Assembly (NCBI GenBank): GCA_017609845.1
Contig: JAFCDD010000008.1
Span: 1 to 13,936 of the forward strand
DNA from: Candidatus Woesearchaeota archaeon
GTDB lineage: Archaea > Nanobdellota > Nanobdellia > SCGC-AAA011-G17 > JACPNG01
Length of the DNA: 13,936 bases
Direction of reading: 5' to 3'
Positions 5,968-13,571 of the stretch are shown in pieces (position 1 is the first letter of the stretch; every line of letters starts with the position of its first letter). Made by a program: the position numbers and the translations under genes. The notes under the pieces are model-generated. The model was not told the origin of the DNA and made no database searches. It worked only from the letters and a program-made list of their open reading frames with translations.

Positions 5968-6370
5968 TTTTTGATAGTTTATCTAAAAAACTTTTTCCTT
6001 TAGCACTAACCACCCTTCCCTTTCTTTTATTATTTTTTACCTTTTCAATCAATTTACTTTCCTCTAATTGCTGTAGAATACTCCTTATAACTTTCCCAGA
6101 GCTCTTTGCAAATCTTGATGGTTTATGCCCCCTATTTTTTCTACCGCCATAAACTGTCCTTAGTTTTTCAACACCAATAGGGCCTAAAATGTAAATTTTT
6201 CTAAGTATGGAAGCGGCCCTAAAATACCACCAATCTTTACTTTCTGGCGGCCTCTCTCTATTAGAACCAGTTTTAACTAGTTCAGACCATTCCGGAGCCT
6301 TAATAGTGTTCTTTAACTCATTAGCAACCTTTTCTATAAGTTTGTTGCTCTCAGTATCATATACGCCCAT
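5960..6370 (-). CDS. rps19e: Ribosomal protein S19e
   Basis: A 136-residue small-subunit protein of the archaeal/eukaryal type. The core family blocks are intact: RPPESKDWWYFRAASILR (40-57), YILGPIGVEKLR (60-71), YGGRKNRGHKPSRF (74-87), and SGKVIRSILQQLEESKLIEK ending near 109. It has the winged-helix fold that sits in the 40S/30S head in known structures. Length is in the usual range. It is the first gene of the rps19e-pdcd5-rpl39e-rpl31e operon. The ATG at 6370 is preceded by a TATA-like box about 36 bases upstream, giving a short leader. Confidence 0.96.
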   Translation of the reverse strand: MGVYDTESNKLIEKVANELKNTIKAPEWSELVKTGSNRERPPESKDWWYFRAASILRKIYILGPIGVEKLRTVYGGRKNRGHKPSRFAKSSGKVIRSILQQLEESKLIEKVKNNKRKGRVVSAKGKSFLDKLSKNG

Positions 6371-6400
6371 TTTATTGTCTTAAGCTTAGAAAAATGATGA

Positions 6401-6411
6401 GTTTAAAAATC
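6401..6411 (-). promoter_or_regulatory. TATA-like box of the rps19e operon
   Basis: The minus strand reads GATTTTTAAAC here, centred about 36 bases before the S19e ATG. Transcription would begin near 6380 and leave a leader of about ten bases. It lies in the 128-base divergent gap shared with the DegT-family gene, which has its own separate box. Confidence 0.4.
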
Positions 6412-6455
6412 TTTTCATTTACTTTATTTGATAACTATTAATTGGAAGTTCTAAA

Positions 6456-6466
6456 TTTTTATATAT
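6456..6466 (+). promoter_or_regulatory. TATA box of the DegT-family gene / sugar cluster
   Basis: TTTTTATATAT is a strong archaeal TATA match centred near 6461. A transcript would begin around 6486-6488, some 12 bases before the GTG start at 6499. The leader contains AAGTGAT, a partial match to the archaeal SD (GGTGAT), six bases before the start. Confidence 0.55.
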
Positions 6467-6498
6467 TAGTTACCTTAAAATAACTTAAGTGATTAATT

Positions 6499-7701
6499 GT
6501 GGAAAAAATAAATCATCAAATTGGAGTGGGTTCTTTAATAATATCCGATAAAGGACGAAAATATGTTAATGAAGTATTAGACAACAACAGATTAAGTTAC
6601 GGTCCTTTTTGTCAAAAATTTGAGAATTTATTTGCTAAATTACATCAATGCAAATATTCAATTTTATCAAATAGTGGAACTTCTGCACTTGAAATTGCAG
6701 TAGCTACTCTTAAGGAAGCTGAAAACTGGAAAGATGGAGATGAAATAATAGTTCCTGCCTTAACCTTTGTTGCATCTATTAATGTAATATTACAAAATAA
6801 CCTCAAACCTGTTTTTGTAGACGTAGATAAAAAAACATATAATATAGATCCCAAAAAAATTGAGGATAAGATAACTGAAAAAACAAAAGGAATAATGGTA
6901 GTCCATTTATTTGGTCATCCATGTGATATGGATCCAATAATGGAATTAGTCAAGAAATATAATCTAAAAATGATAGAAGATTCTTGTGAAACTATTTTTG
7001 CCAAATACAAAGGAAAATCAGTCGGTTCTTTTGGAGATATAAGTTGTTTTTCCACTTATGCTTGCCATATTATCCAGACAGGAGTAGGAGGACTTTCTCT
7101 TACCAATAATGAAAAGTATGCAGTGATATTAAGAAGCCTGGTCAATCACGGAAGAAATAATATTTACCTATCAATGGACGATGATAAAGGAAAAAGAGAT
7201 AAGGAACTAAAGATGGTAATGGACAAAAGATTTTCTTTTGAAAGAAGAGGATACAGCTATAGGATAACAGAACTTGAAGCAGCATTAGGTTTAGCTCAAT
7301 TGGAGGATATTGAAAACATAATGAAACAAAGAAGAAAAAATGCTCAATTTTTGTCTAATAGTTTAAAAAAATGGGAAGAGTATATTCAATTGCCAACAAT
7401 AATGGATGGTGCAGAACATTCATTTATGATGTTCCCGATAGTTATAAAAACAGACAAAATAAAAAGGGACGCATTAACATTATTTCTTGAAGAAAATAAC
7501 ATTGAAACTAGACATATGCTTCCTTTAACCAATCAACCATATCTCCCTAAATTATTTGGGGAGGATATAGAAGACAAACACCCAGTAGCAAAAAATATCA
7601 ATAAAAATGGGTTTTATATAGGTTGTCAGGTTGATTTAACAGAAGAAGAGCTAGCATACATGGTAAGCAAATTTGATGAATTCTTTACTAAATTTGTTTA
7701 A
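6499..7701 (+). CDS. DegT/StrS-family PLP enzyme with Lys-to-His switch; ColD-like sugar 3-dehydratase
   Basis: The 400-residue protein has the complete DegT/DnrJ/EryC1/StrS fold type I PLP layout: SNSGTSALEIA (58-66), DEIIVPALTFVAS (81-93), VVHLFGHPCDMDPI (134-147), and IEDSCET (159-165), whose Asp161 pairs with the PLP ring nitrogen. Family aminotransferases then have S-F-x-x-x-K-x-x-x-x-G-x-G-G, where the lysine holds PLP. Here it reads FSTYACHIIQTGVGG (184-198), so His190 replaces that lysine. The same change defines ColD (GDP-4-keto-6-deoxymannose 3-dehydratase, His188 in E. coli) and RfbH/E1. The [2Fe-2S] cysteines of RfbH are absent, which favours a ColD-like, PMP-using, glutamate-dependent dehydratase. 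GMD two genes downstream would supply its substrate. The start is GTG at 6499, because an in-frame stop lies just upstream. The substrate is inference; the residue change is direct. Confidence 0.85.
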   Translation: MEKINHQIGVGSLIISDKGRKYVNEVLDNNRLSYGPFCQKFENLFAKLHQCKYSILSNSGTSALEIAVATLKEAENWKDGDEIIVPALTFVASINVILQNNLKPVFVDVDKKTYNIDPKKIEDKITEKTKGIMVVHLFGHPCDMDPIMELVKKYNLKMIEDSCETIFAKYKGKSVGSFGDISCFSTYACHIIQTGVGGLSLTNNEKYAVILRSLVNHGRNNIYLSMDDDKGKRDKELKMVMDKRFSFERRGYSYRITELEAALGLAQLEDIENIMKQRRKNAQFLSNSLKKWEEYIQLPTIMDGAEHSFMMFPIVIKTDKIKRDALTLFLEENNIETRHMLPLTNQPYLPKLFGEDIEDKHPVAKNINKNGFYIGCQVDLTEEELAYMVSKFDEFFTKFV

Positions 7702-7720
7702 TTTGAAGCATACAAACAAA

Positions 7721-7740
7721 TTATATAAAAATTTATAAAT
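7721..7740 (+). promoter_or_regulatory. TATA-like region upstream of the B12 radical SAM gene
   Basis: Two overlapping candidates, TTATATAAAA and ATTTATAAAT, lie 60-80 bases before the ATG at 7802. A start of transcription around 7750-7762 would give a leader of 40-50 bases containing the inverted repeat at 7762-7777. The box implies that this gene can be transcribed separately from the DegT-family gene. Confidence 0.45.
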
Positions 7741-7761
7741 ATGAACCATGTATAACCACAG

Positions 7762-7777
7762 TTAATCATCTGATTAA
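7762..7777. repeat. Perfect inverted repeat in the leader/promoter of the B12 radical SAM gene
   Basis: TTAATCA-TC-TGATTAA has two perfect 7-base arms separated by two bases. It lies just downstream of the TATA-like region and about 25 bases before the ATG. It could be an operator for a dimeric repressor. The two-base loop is too short for a stable RNA hairpin, so a DNA-binding site is more likely. In AT-rich DNA a chance repeat of this size is possible. Confidence 0.35.
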
Positions 7778-7801
7778 ACAAAAGAGATCGTATAAAATTA
7801 A

Positions 7802-9217
7802 ATGGTGTTTGTTGTTTTTGTTCAGGATATATGGTATGAATTCTTGGGAGTAATGTATTTGTCTGCCATTCTTAAAAAAAATGGGCATAAAACAGAGATC
7901 ATCTTTGGTAATAAGAAGTCCATATTGCAACAAATTAAAAAACTAAAACCAGATTTAATAATGTTTTCTTCTATGACTTTGCAACACAAATGGGTTAGCG
8001 AAGTATCTCTTTTTTTAAAGAAAAGAGGTATAAAAACACCAATTGTAGTAGGAGGCCCGCATGTCACATTTTTCCCAGAGTTTATTGATGAACCAGGAAT
8101 AGACATTGTTTGTAGAGGAGAAGGAGAATATGCCATCCTAGAATTAACAGAAGCAATACATAACAAAAAAGATTTTAAAAAGATTAAAAATTTGTGGGTT
8201 AAAGATAAAGGCAAGATATACAAAAATCCCCTAAGACCTTTAATTAAAAATTTAGATGAATTACCTTATCCAGACAGGGAAATATACAAAAAGTATGATT
8301 TCTTTAAAGGCAAAGATTCAGAAGTATTCCTTGCAATGAGGGGATGCCCTTATAATTGTAGTTTTTGTTTTAACCATTCATGGAATAATACGTATTCATT
8401 TCATAACACAATGAGATTTAGGTCAGTAGACAATGTAATAGATGAAATATCGCAAGTAGTTAAAAAATATAAGGTAAATACAGTTATGTTTGTGGACAGT
8501 AGTTTTAATTTGAATAAAGAATGGATATTAGAATTTCTAAAGAAATATAAAAAAAGAATTAATGTTCAATTTAGTATAAATGTAAGAGCCAACCTTATAG
8601 ATGAAGAAGTTGTGAAAGCAATAGCAGATACAAAAAGATGTGCTTCTGTTAGATTTGCGATAGAAGTTGGAAGTGAAAGACTAAGAAACGATATTCTTAG
8701 AAAAGGGTTGACAGACAAACAAATAATGAATGCTGTTAGGTTATTTAAGAAATATAAATTAAACATTATAGTCTTTAATATGTTTGGTCTTCCTACAGAA
8801 ACAACAGAAGACGCTTATGAAACAATAAAAATGAATAGAAAAATTAATCCGGCAGTAATAAGTTGTTACGTTTTTGTACCCTTTCCAGGTTTAGACATAA
8901 CAAAAGATATGCTAAAAAAAGGAATTATAACTACTAATGATTTTGCAAGGTTAGGAGTAAGTCCCTATAAAATGCATAGAAGTGTTTTAAAACAAAAAGA
9001 CATAAACGAAGTAAATAATTTACATAAATTCAATATTTTGGCAGCAAGATTTCCATTTTTCCTTCCACTAATAAAACAACTAATTAAATTGCCACCAAAT
9101 AGGATATATGATTATGTTTATAACATTTCTCAAGGACTAGAGTGGATGAAATGGATGCGTGTAGGTCCTGTAAGGTTTGCGATTGATGCATTGAAAAATT
9201 ATAAAAAAGTTAGTTAA
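7802..9217 (+). CDS. B12-binding-domain radical SAM protein
   Basis: A 471-residue protein with an N-terminal cobalamin-binding-type Rossmann domain (about 1-145). Markers are LGVMYLSAILKKNGH (15-29), PDLIMFSSMT (50-59), VVGGPHVTFFPEF (82-94) and IDIVCRGEGEY (100-110). The radical SAM core follows with RGCPYNCSFCF, where Cys182, Cys186 and Cys189 bind the 4Fe-4S cluster. RFAIEVGSER, FNMFGLPTETTEDA and the FVPFPGL segment are conserved later in the core. The DxHxxG cobalamin ligand motif is missing, as is common in this class. Members include C-methyltransferases and ring-forming enzymes acting on lipids, antibiotics and pigments, so the reaction cannot be told from motifs. Its place between a ColD-like enzyme and GMD suggests a glycan or sugar substrate (for example C-methylation), but this is conjecture. 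The C-terminal ~80 residues are basic and hydrophobic, without a clear transmembrane helix. Confidence 0.85.
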   Translation: MVFVVFVQDIWYEFLGVMYLSAILKKNGHKTEIIFGNKKSILQQIKKLKPDLIMFSSMTLQHKWVSEVSLFLKKRGIKTPIVVGGPHVTFFPEFIDEPGIDIVCRGEGEYAILELTEAIHNKKDFKKIKNLWVKDKGKIYKNPLRPLIKNLDELPYPDREIYKKYDFFKGKDSEVFLAMRGCPYNCSFCFNHSWNNTYSFHNTMRFRSVDNVIDEISQVVKKYKVNTVMFVDSSFNLNKEWILEFLKKYKKRINVQFSINVRANLIDEEVVKAIADTKRCASVRFAIEVGSERLRNDILRKGLTDKQIMNAVRLFKKYKLNIIVFNMFGLPTETTEDAYETIKMNRKINPAVISCYVFVPFPGLDITKDMLKKGIITTNDFARLGVSPYKMHRSVLKQKDINEVNNLHKFNILAARFPFFLPLIKQLIKLPPNRIYDYVYNISQGLEWMKWMRVGPVRFAIDALKNYKKVS

Positions 9218-9241
9218 AATATAGTTTATATCCACACAAAT

Positions 9242-9251
9242 CTTTATAAAG
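9242..9251 (+). promoter_or_regulatory. TATA box upstream of gmd
   Basis: CTTTATAAAG is a palindromic, high-quality archaeal TATA box centred about 27 bases before the ATG at 9274. This spacing predicts a leaderless gmd transcript and supports the ATG at 9274 over the upstream in-frame TTG at 9259. Confidence 0.55.
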
Positions 9252-9273
9252 AAGTTTTTTGGGATATTTTATA

Positions 9274-10305
9274 ATGAAAAGGGCTTTAATTACTGGAATA
9301 ACTGGTCAAGATGGATCCTATCTAGCTGAACTTTTATTAGACAAAGGTTACGAGGTTTTTGGATTAGTAAGAAGGAGCAGCACCCCTAATTTTTGGAGAA
9401 TAGAACATATACAAAATAAAATAAAGCTTATTTACGCAGATATGACAGACCCACATTCCCTAGTCTATGCCTTAAAAGAATCTCATCCACACGAAGTTTA
9501 TAATCTAGCAGCACAATCTTTTGTTCAAACTTCTTTCACTCAGCCAAGATTTACAGCGGAAGTAACAGCCCTTGGAGTATTAAATTTATTGGAAGCAATA
9601 AGAAGAGTAGACCCAAAAATAAAATTTTATCAGGCTTCAAGTTCTGAAATGTTTGGAAAAGTTAGAGAAATCCCCCAAAATGAAGATACCTTATTCCACC
9701 CAAGGAGCCCTTATGGAGTTTCTAAGGTGTTTGGGCATTATATTGCAGTAAACTATAGGGAAAGTTATAATATGTTCACTTGTTCAGGGATATTATTCAA
9801 TCATGAATCTCCCAGAAGGGGAGAAGAATTTGTTACTCGTAAAATTACAAAAAGTGTTGCAAAAATTAAATACGGACTACAAGATAAATTGTCCTTAGGC
9901 AATCTTAATGCTAAAAGGGACTGGGGACACGCAAAAGACTACGTTGAAGCTATGTGGCTGATGTTACAACAAGATAAACCAGACAATTATGTTGTTGCAA
10001 CAGGAGAAACACGTAGTGTGAGAGAGTTTGTAGAAATCGCATTTAAGGAAGCAGGTATTGATATTAAGTGGCAAGGAGAAGGTTTAGAAGAGAAAGGAAT
10101 TGATTCTGCTACAGGCAAGGAAATAGTAGTTGTTGATCCCAAATATTTTAGGCCCGCAGAAGTTGGTTATCTGATTGGAGATTTTTCAAAAGCAAGAACT
10201 GAATTGAAATGGAAACCAAAAACTACCTTTAAGGAACTTGTTAGTTCAATGGTAAAAGAGGATATTAAAAAAATAAAGGAGAGTCAAAAAATTTCTTCTA
10301 AATAA
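9274..10305 (+). CDS. gmd: GDP-mannose 4,6-dehydratase
   Basis: A 343-residue extended short-chain dehydrogenase that converts GDP-D-mannose to GDP-4-keto-6-deoxy-D-mannose using bound NADP. Family signatures are clear: the nucleotide-binding GITGQDGSYLAELLL (8-22), YADMTDPHSL (54-63), YNLAAQSFVQTSF (76-88), and QASSSEMFGKV (120-130) with the catalytic Ser/Glu. The Tyr147-x-x-x-Lys151 pair (SPYGVSKVFGHY) and GILFNHESPRRGEEFVTRKI (172-191) follow, and RDWGHAKDYVEAMW comes later. The length is slightly shorter than the bacterial ~370. The start is ATG at 9274, set by the TATA spacing and by the MKRALITGITGQDG opening; a TTG at 9259 would add five unconserved residues. The stop overlaps the next start as TAATG. 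Its product feeds GDP-rhamnose, fucose, perosamine or colitose routes; the ColD-like gene in this cluster favours the 3,6-dideoxy branch. Confidence 0.96.
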   Translation: MKRALITGITGQDGSYLAELLLDKGYEVFGLVRRSSTPNFWRIEHIQNKIKLIYADMTDPHSLVYALKESHPHEVYNLAAQSFVQTSFTQPRFTAEVTALGVLNLLEAIRRVDPKIKFYQASSSEMFGKVREIPQNEDTLFHPRSPYGVSKVFGHYIAVNYRESYNMFTCSGILFNHESPRRGEEFVTRKITKSVAKIKYGLQDKLSLGNLNAKRDWGHAKDYVEAMWLMLQQDKPDNYVVATGETRSVREFVEIAFKEAGIDIKWQGEGLEEKGIDSATGKEIVVVDPKYFRPAEVGYLIGDFSKARTELKWKPKTTFKELVSSMVKEDIKKIKESQKISSK

Positions 10306-11039
10306 TGATACAAATATCCTTTGTTATTCCAACTTACAACGAAAGAGAAAACATTAAAATATTAATTCCAAAAATAGAATCTTTATTTCTAGAAAAATAT
10401 AAATTTGAAATAATAATTGTAGATGATTCTTCTCCAGATAAAACTGCAGAACTATCGGAGAAATTAAATAAAAAATATCATAATATAAGGACAGTCATAA
10501 GGAAGAAAAAAGAAGGGATTGGTGCAGCATTACGTGCAGGATACAACGAAGCAAAAGGAGAGGTTATCCTTTCTTCAGACGCAGATCTTTCTTTTAAGGT
10601 AGAGGATATGTTAAGGTTAATGGATAAGATTAATGAAGGATACGATTTAGTAGTTGGTTCTAGACATAAAGAGGAAGGAATGTATGAAAATAGAAAACTA
10701 TTGACAAAATTGAAATATTTCGTGAGTAAATCCGGAAATAAATTTATAAGATTTTTCTTAGGATTAAAAATTCATGATTTTTCTGCAAACTTTAGGGCAA
10801 TTAAAAGAGATGTGTGGAATGATATTGAGACAAAAGATAATACAAATTCTTTGCTACTTGAAATGATCCTTAAAACTAAACTAAAAAATTATAAGATTGC
10901 TGAAGTGCCTGTCGAATTTAAAGAAAGAAAATATGGGGTATCTAAACTGAGATTATCCAAAGAAATACCAAAATTCTTTTTGAAAATAATCTATTTTTTC
11001 TTTTTGTTTAATTTTAAAAAGTTATTCTCCAGAAAGTAA
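10305..11039 (+). CDS. Family 2 glycosyltransferase, dolichol-phosphate mannose synthase-like
   Basis: The 244-residue protein has a GT-A domain of the DPM1/polyprenyl-phosphate glycosyltransferase type. Motifs in order are FVIPTYNERENI (6-17), IIVDDSSPDKTAEL (37-50, sugar-nucleotide contacts), EGIGAALRAGYNEAKG (70-85), and SSDADLSF (90-97), with Asp92 and Asp94 as the metal-binding DxD-like pair. VVGSR (116-120) follows. The usual DADLSHPP is altered to DADLSFKVE. The single C-terminal hydrophobic stretch (FFLKIIYFFFLF, 224-235) may anchor it to the membrane, unlike longer DPMS forms with four helices. It probably moves a GDP- or UDP-linked sugar onto a polyprenyl-phosphate carrier. It starts at ATG 10305, overlapping the gmd stop by one base, so it is co-translated with gmd. 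The donor may be the sugar made by the cluster (inference). Confidence 0.88.
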   Translation: MIQISFVIPTYNERENIKILIPKIESLFLEKYKFEIIIVDDSSPDKTAELSEKLNKKYHNIRTVIRKKKEGIGAALRAGYNEAKGEVILSSDADLSFKVEDMLRLMDKINEGYDLVVGSRHKEEGMYENRKLLTKLKYFVSKSGNKFIRFFLGLKIHDFSANFRAIKRDVWNDIETKDNTNSLLLEMILKTKLKNYKIAEVPVEFKERKYGVSKLRLSKEIPKFFLKIIYFFFLFNFKKLFSRK

Positions 11040-11047
11040 CTTATAAA

Positions 11048-12613
11048 CTATTCTACTTGTAATAAACACACATACTTCCCGACAGCTTTTTGTTCATACC
11101 CGCAAAAGTCATCACAGTAAGAATAATAAGTTAAAATATAATCAACATTAAAATATTCTAGCCACTCATCTATTTTTATACAATTTTCATCATTAATAAC
11201 CTCAAGATAGGAATAAAGTTCAGTTAACTTATCCATATATTGGATAGTTGTTGTTTCTGGACCCCAGCCCGCAGGGGTAGATATATTATTGAAGATTGAA
11301 CCATAAGAATATAAGGCCCTCCAATAAGGTATATCCCTGGGACCATCCTTTGTTTCCATTTTTGTTGTCGGAGGCACAATCAATAACTTTCCATCAACCA
11401 AAGGAAGAACAGAGATCGCTTCTCTGTCTATTTCAGAATGAATTGGAGTGAAAAATGAGAGTTTTTCTTCTAATATGGCTGGTTGATAAAACAATACTCC
11501 ACTTAGTAAGAACAATGCAACCCCACCCAATCCAAAAAATAAAAATGTTTTTATTTTTCGTTCTTTGAACTTTATTTTAAAAATTAAAAAGAATGCTAGG
11601 AATAAGTAAACTAATTTGTAACTATTCGGATTGATATAATATAAACCAGGTATAAAACCAACAAGTTTTGTAAGATATAGTACGGAAAGTAACAACAAAG
11701 GTAAATAAAATAATAATTCCTTGCGGTTCTTATGGACATAATTCCAGTATAAATAAAAACTCAATAAAAACATAACTATAATAATTGTATCATAGGAAAG
11801 AAATCTTATTGTGTCAATTACTCTAAGCCTAATAAGACCTCCTTCTGATGAAGAAAATAAAAATGGAAACCACCAAAATGAAGTAAGTATCGCCGAAACC
11901 AATACACCAGACAAAATCTTAATTCTTTCAACATTTCTTTTTATCAGTATCAATCCCAAGGTAGGAAAAGAAAATAAAAGCAAAAAGGCAGGATGAGCTA
12001 AAGTTAATAAAGAAAAAGCCACTATCAAACCCAACATAAATTTTTTATCTATTTTTTTATTCTTATATTCTAAAATTAGTAAAAATCCTCCCAGAAACAA
12101 CATAAAACCGAAAAAACTAGTAATCCTTCCTCTTTGCATAAATTCTAAAATTGCCGGAGGAGACATAAAAACAAATAAGAAAAGAGCAGTACTTTTTATT
12201 TTTGAAAATTTGTTTCTATTTCCTAAAATAAGCAAAAAAATAAAGATTAAGATATAGATGATTATTAAAGATATAAAAAAACTCAAAGGTATATTCTTAA
12301 CTACCTTATATATTGGCAGTGTAAAGAAAAACCATCCTGGAGGGTAATTGAGAAAAGAAATTATCCCATTATACCAGTATGGAACAAAGCTATGAAAACC
12401 ATAATTATCAAGAAAGAACACTCTTGCCATATAACTTGCAGCATCACCAAAAAATCTGTTTGAACTTATTGGAAAATATTTAATTAAGTGAGCTATTTTA
12501 TAAAGATTTAATAAAAAAAGCATTGCAACTGGTATTATAAGAACCAATAAGCATTTATCCAATATACTTGATTTATTTTCTTCTGATTCAAAATATCTTC
12601 TAAGTATTTTCAT
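11048..12613 (-). CDS. Polytopic membrane protein, GT-C-like / PTPS-related family
   Basis: A 521-residue protein with about ten hydrophobic segments between residues 20 and 376 and a soluble C-terminal domain (about 380-521). The first external loop carries RFFGDAASYMARVFF (53-67) with Asp57, and then PYWYNGIISFLNYPPGWFFF (78-97). A D-x-x-x-Y loop followed by Y-N-G and Y-P-P resembles GT-C glycosyltransferases and the PTPS-related membrane family (Pfam PF10131). The soluble tail has GWGPETTT and a late cysteine-containing region (C477, then three cysteines after 495) ending near a strand like YFNVDYILTYY, also usual in those families. A function in sugar transfer from a lipid carrier on the outer face of the membrane is plausible but unproven. 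It converges on the glycosyltransferase gene with an eight-base gap and has no clear SD. A weak TATA-like stretch (about 12650-12660) lies about 40 bases upstream. Confidence 0.75.
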   Translation of the reverse strand: MKILRRYFESEENKSSILDKCLLVLIIPVAMLFLLNLYKIAHLIKYFPISSNRFFGDAASYMARVFFLDNYGFHSFVPYWYNGIISFLNYPPGWFFFTLPIYKVVKNIPLSFFISLIIIYILIFIFLLILGNRNKFSKIKSTALFLFVFMSPPAILEFMQRGRITSFFGFMLFLGGFLLILEYKNKKIDKKFMLGLIVAFSLLTLAHPAFLLLFSFPTLGLILIKRNVERIKILSGVLVSAILTSFWWFPFLFSSSEGGLIRLRVIDTIRFLSYDTIIIVMFLLSFYLYWNYVHKNRKELLFYLPLLLLSVLYLTKLVGFIPGLYYINPNSYKLVYLFLAFFLIFKIKFKERKIKTFLFFGLGGVALFLLSGVLFYQPAILEEKLSFFTPIHSEIDREAISVLPLVDGKLLIVPPTTKMETKDGPRDIPYWRALYSYGSIFNNISTPAGWGPETTTIQYMDKLTELYSYLEVINDENCIKIDEWLEYFNVDYILTYYSYCDDFCGYEQKAVGKYVCLLQVE

Positions 12614-12672
12614 ATTATAAAAATATCTTTTTAGTACATGTTGGTTCCTAATTTTTAAACTTTTTGGTATAA

Positions 12673-12683
12673 TTTAAATATAA
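12673..12683 (+). promoter_or_regulatory. TATA box of the YdjM-like gene
   Basis: TTTAAATATAA is centred about 27 bases before the ATG at 12705, consistent with a leaderless start. It lies in the 91-base divergent gap with the membrane protein gene. Confidence 0.5.
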
Positions 12684-12704
12684 GAAAAAAAATCAAGAAA
12701 TAAA

Positions 12705-13571
12705 ATGCCTGGTTGGTTGATACATTTAGCTTTAGCGTATTTAATGGCCAAACTATTTAAAATTAGACATATTGGTTTAGTCTTATTTGGAGCATTAATA
12801 CCGGACGTAGCAAGAATTTTAAGTCTAATTGACATTGCAAACATTTCTGCTACAGGATATTATGCTTATTTAGAACCAATGCACAGCCCATTTTTAGTTA
12901 TTATTCTTATTTTATCAACATCTTTGTTAGTAAGAAAAAAATTAACCCATTCTCTTTTTTATCTTTCTTTTGGTGCATTAATCCACACCATTGCAGATCT
13001 ATTACAAAAGGAATATTACATCGGTAAGTTACTATTGTATCCATTTAGCTACATCCCATTTAAGGGATTTCATCTGATTTGGCCAGACTCAACTGCCGGA
13101 ATAATATTATCAATTATCAGTTTTTTTATTTTAATATACGCTATTTTTGATAAACAAAAGAAATCAACGAAATTTACTTTCAAAAAGATTAATTTAGTAA
13201 TTTTATTATTACTAATTTATTTAGTAACTCCACTATTGACTTTTAATCAAGTTATAGAAAACGACCCATACATAACTCAATTTGAAAACAAAAATAAAGA
13301 ACTTTATTTTTCTTATTCAGAGATAATTTCAGAAAAACCATTAATAGTAAGAGAGTTAGATTATGAATATGAGGTTATAAATAATTTAGATTTGAAAAAA
13401 GGAGAGTGGTTTTCCGCAAAGGCTAATTTAATAGAAAACAAGGTTTTTATTACAGGGTATCACAAACACATTCCACACCTAAAAATAAAAACATCCGCAA
13501 TAGGTCTAATTTTATTCATTATAATTTTCTTCAAAAGACCAAAAAGAAATAAAAAATCTATTTCACTCTAA
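12705..13571 (+). CDS. Membrane-bound metal-dependent hydrolase homologue (YdjM/DUF457-like)
   Basis: A 288-residue protein whose N-terminal ~115 residues match the YdjM/DUF457 type of membrane protein (Pfam PF04307). It opens MPGWLIHLAL with His7, followed by FGALIPDVARI with Asp34, MHSPF with His60, and GALIHTIADLL with His94 and Asp98. These His/Asp positions are the conserved metal-ligand candidates. Hydrophobic segments lie at about 6-20, 22-40, 62-76, 83-99, 130-147, 162-180 and 262-277. Between 185 and 260 is a polar stretch with many charged and aromatic residues that is probably outside the membrane. Family members are called hydrolases by motif, but no reaction is established. The 3' end overlaps cysS on the opposite strand by 14 bases. 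The start is set by the TATA box. Confidence 0.75.
   Translation: MPGWLIHLALAYLMAKLFKIRHIGLVLFGALIPDVARILSLIDIANISATGYYAYLEPMHSPFLVIILILSTSLLVRKKLTHSLFYLSFGALIHTIADLLQKEYYIGKLLLYPFSYIPFKGFHLIWPDSTAGIILSIISFFILIYAIFDKQKKSTKFTFKKINLVILLLLIYLVTPLLTFNQVIENDPYITQFENKNKELYFSYSEIISEKPLIVRELDYEYEVINNLDLKKGEWFSAKANLIENKVFITGYHKHIPHLKIKTSAIGLILFIIIFFKRPKRNKKSISL

Noticed and set aside
6371..6498. Possible small RNA or tRNA in the divergent gap between rps19e and the DegT-family gene
   Set aside because: The gap is fully explained by two TATA-like boxes, and no cloverleaf or GC-rich stem is visible.
7822..8223. 133-residue minus-strand ORF
   Set aside because: It is antisense to the B12-binding domain of the radical SAM gene, with no recognisable motif or upstream signal.
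9259..9273. Upstream in-frame TTG start for gmd adding five residues
   Set aside because: The TATA box at 9242-9251 is only 12-13 bases away, too close, while the ATG at 9274 is at the correct distance and begins the conserved N-terminus.
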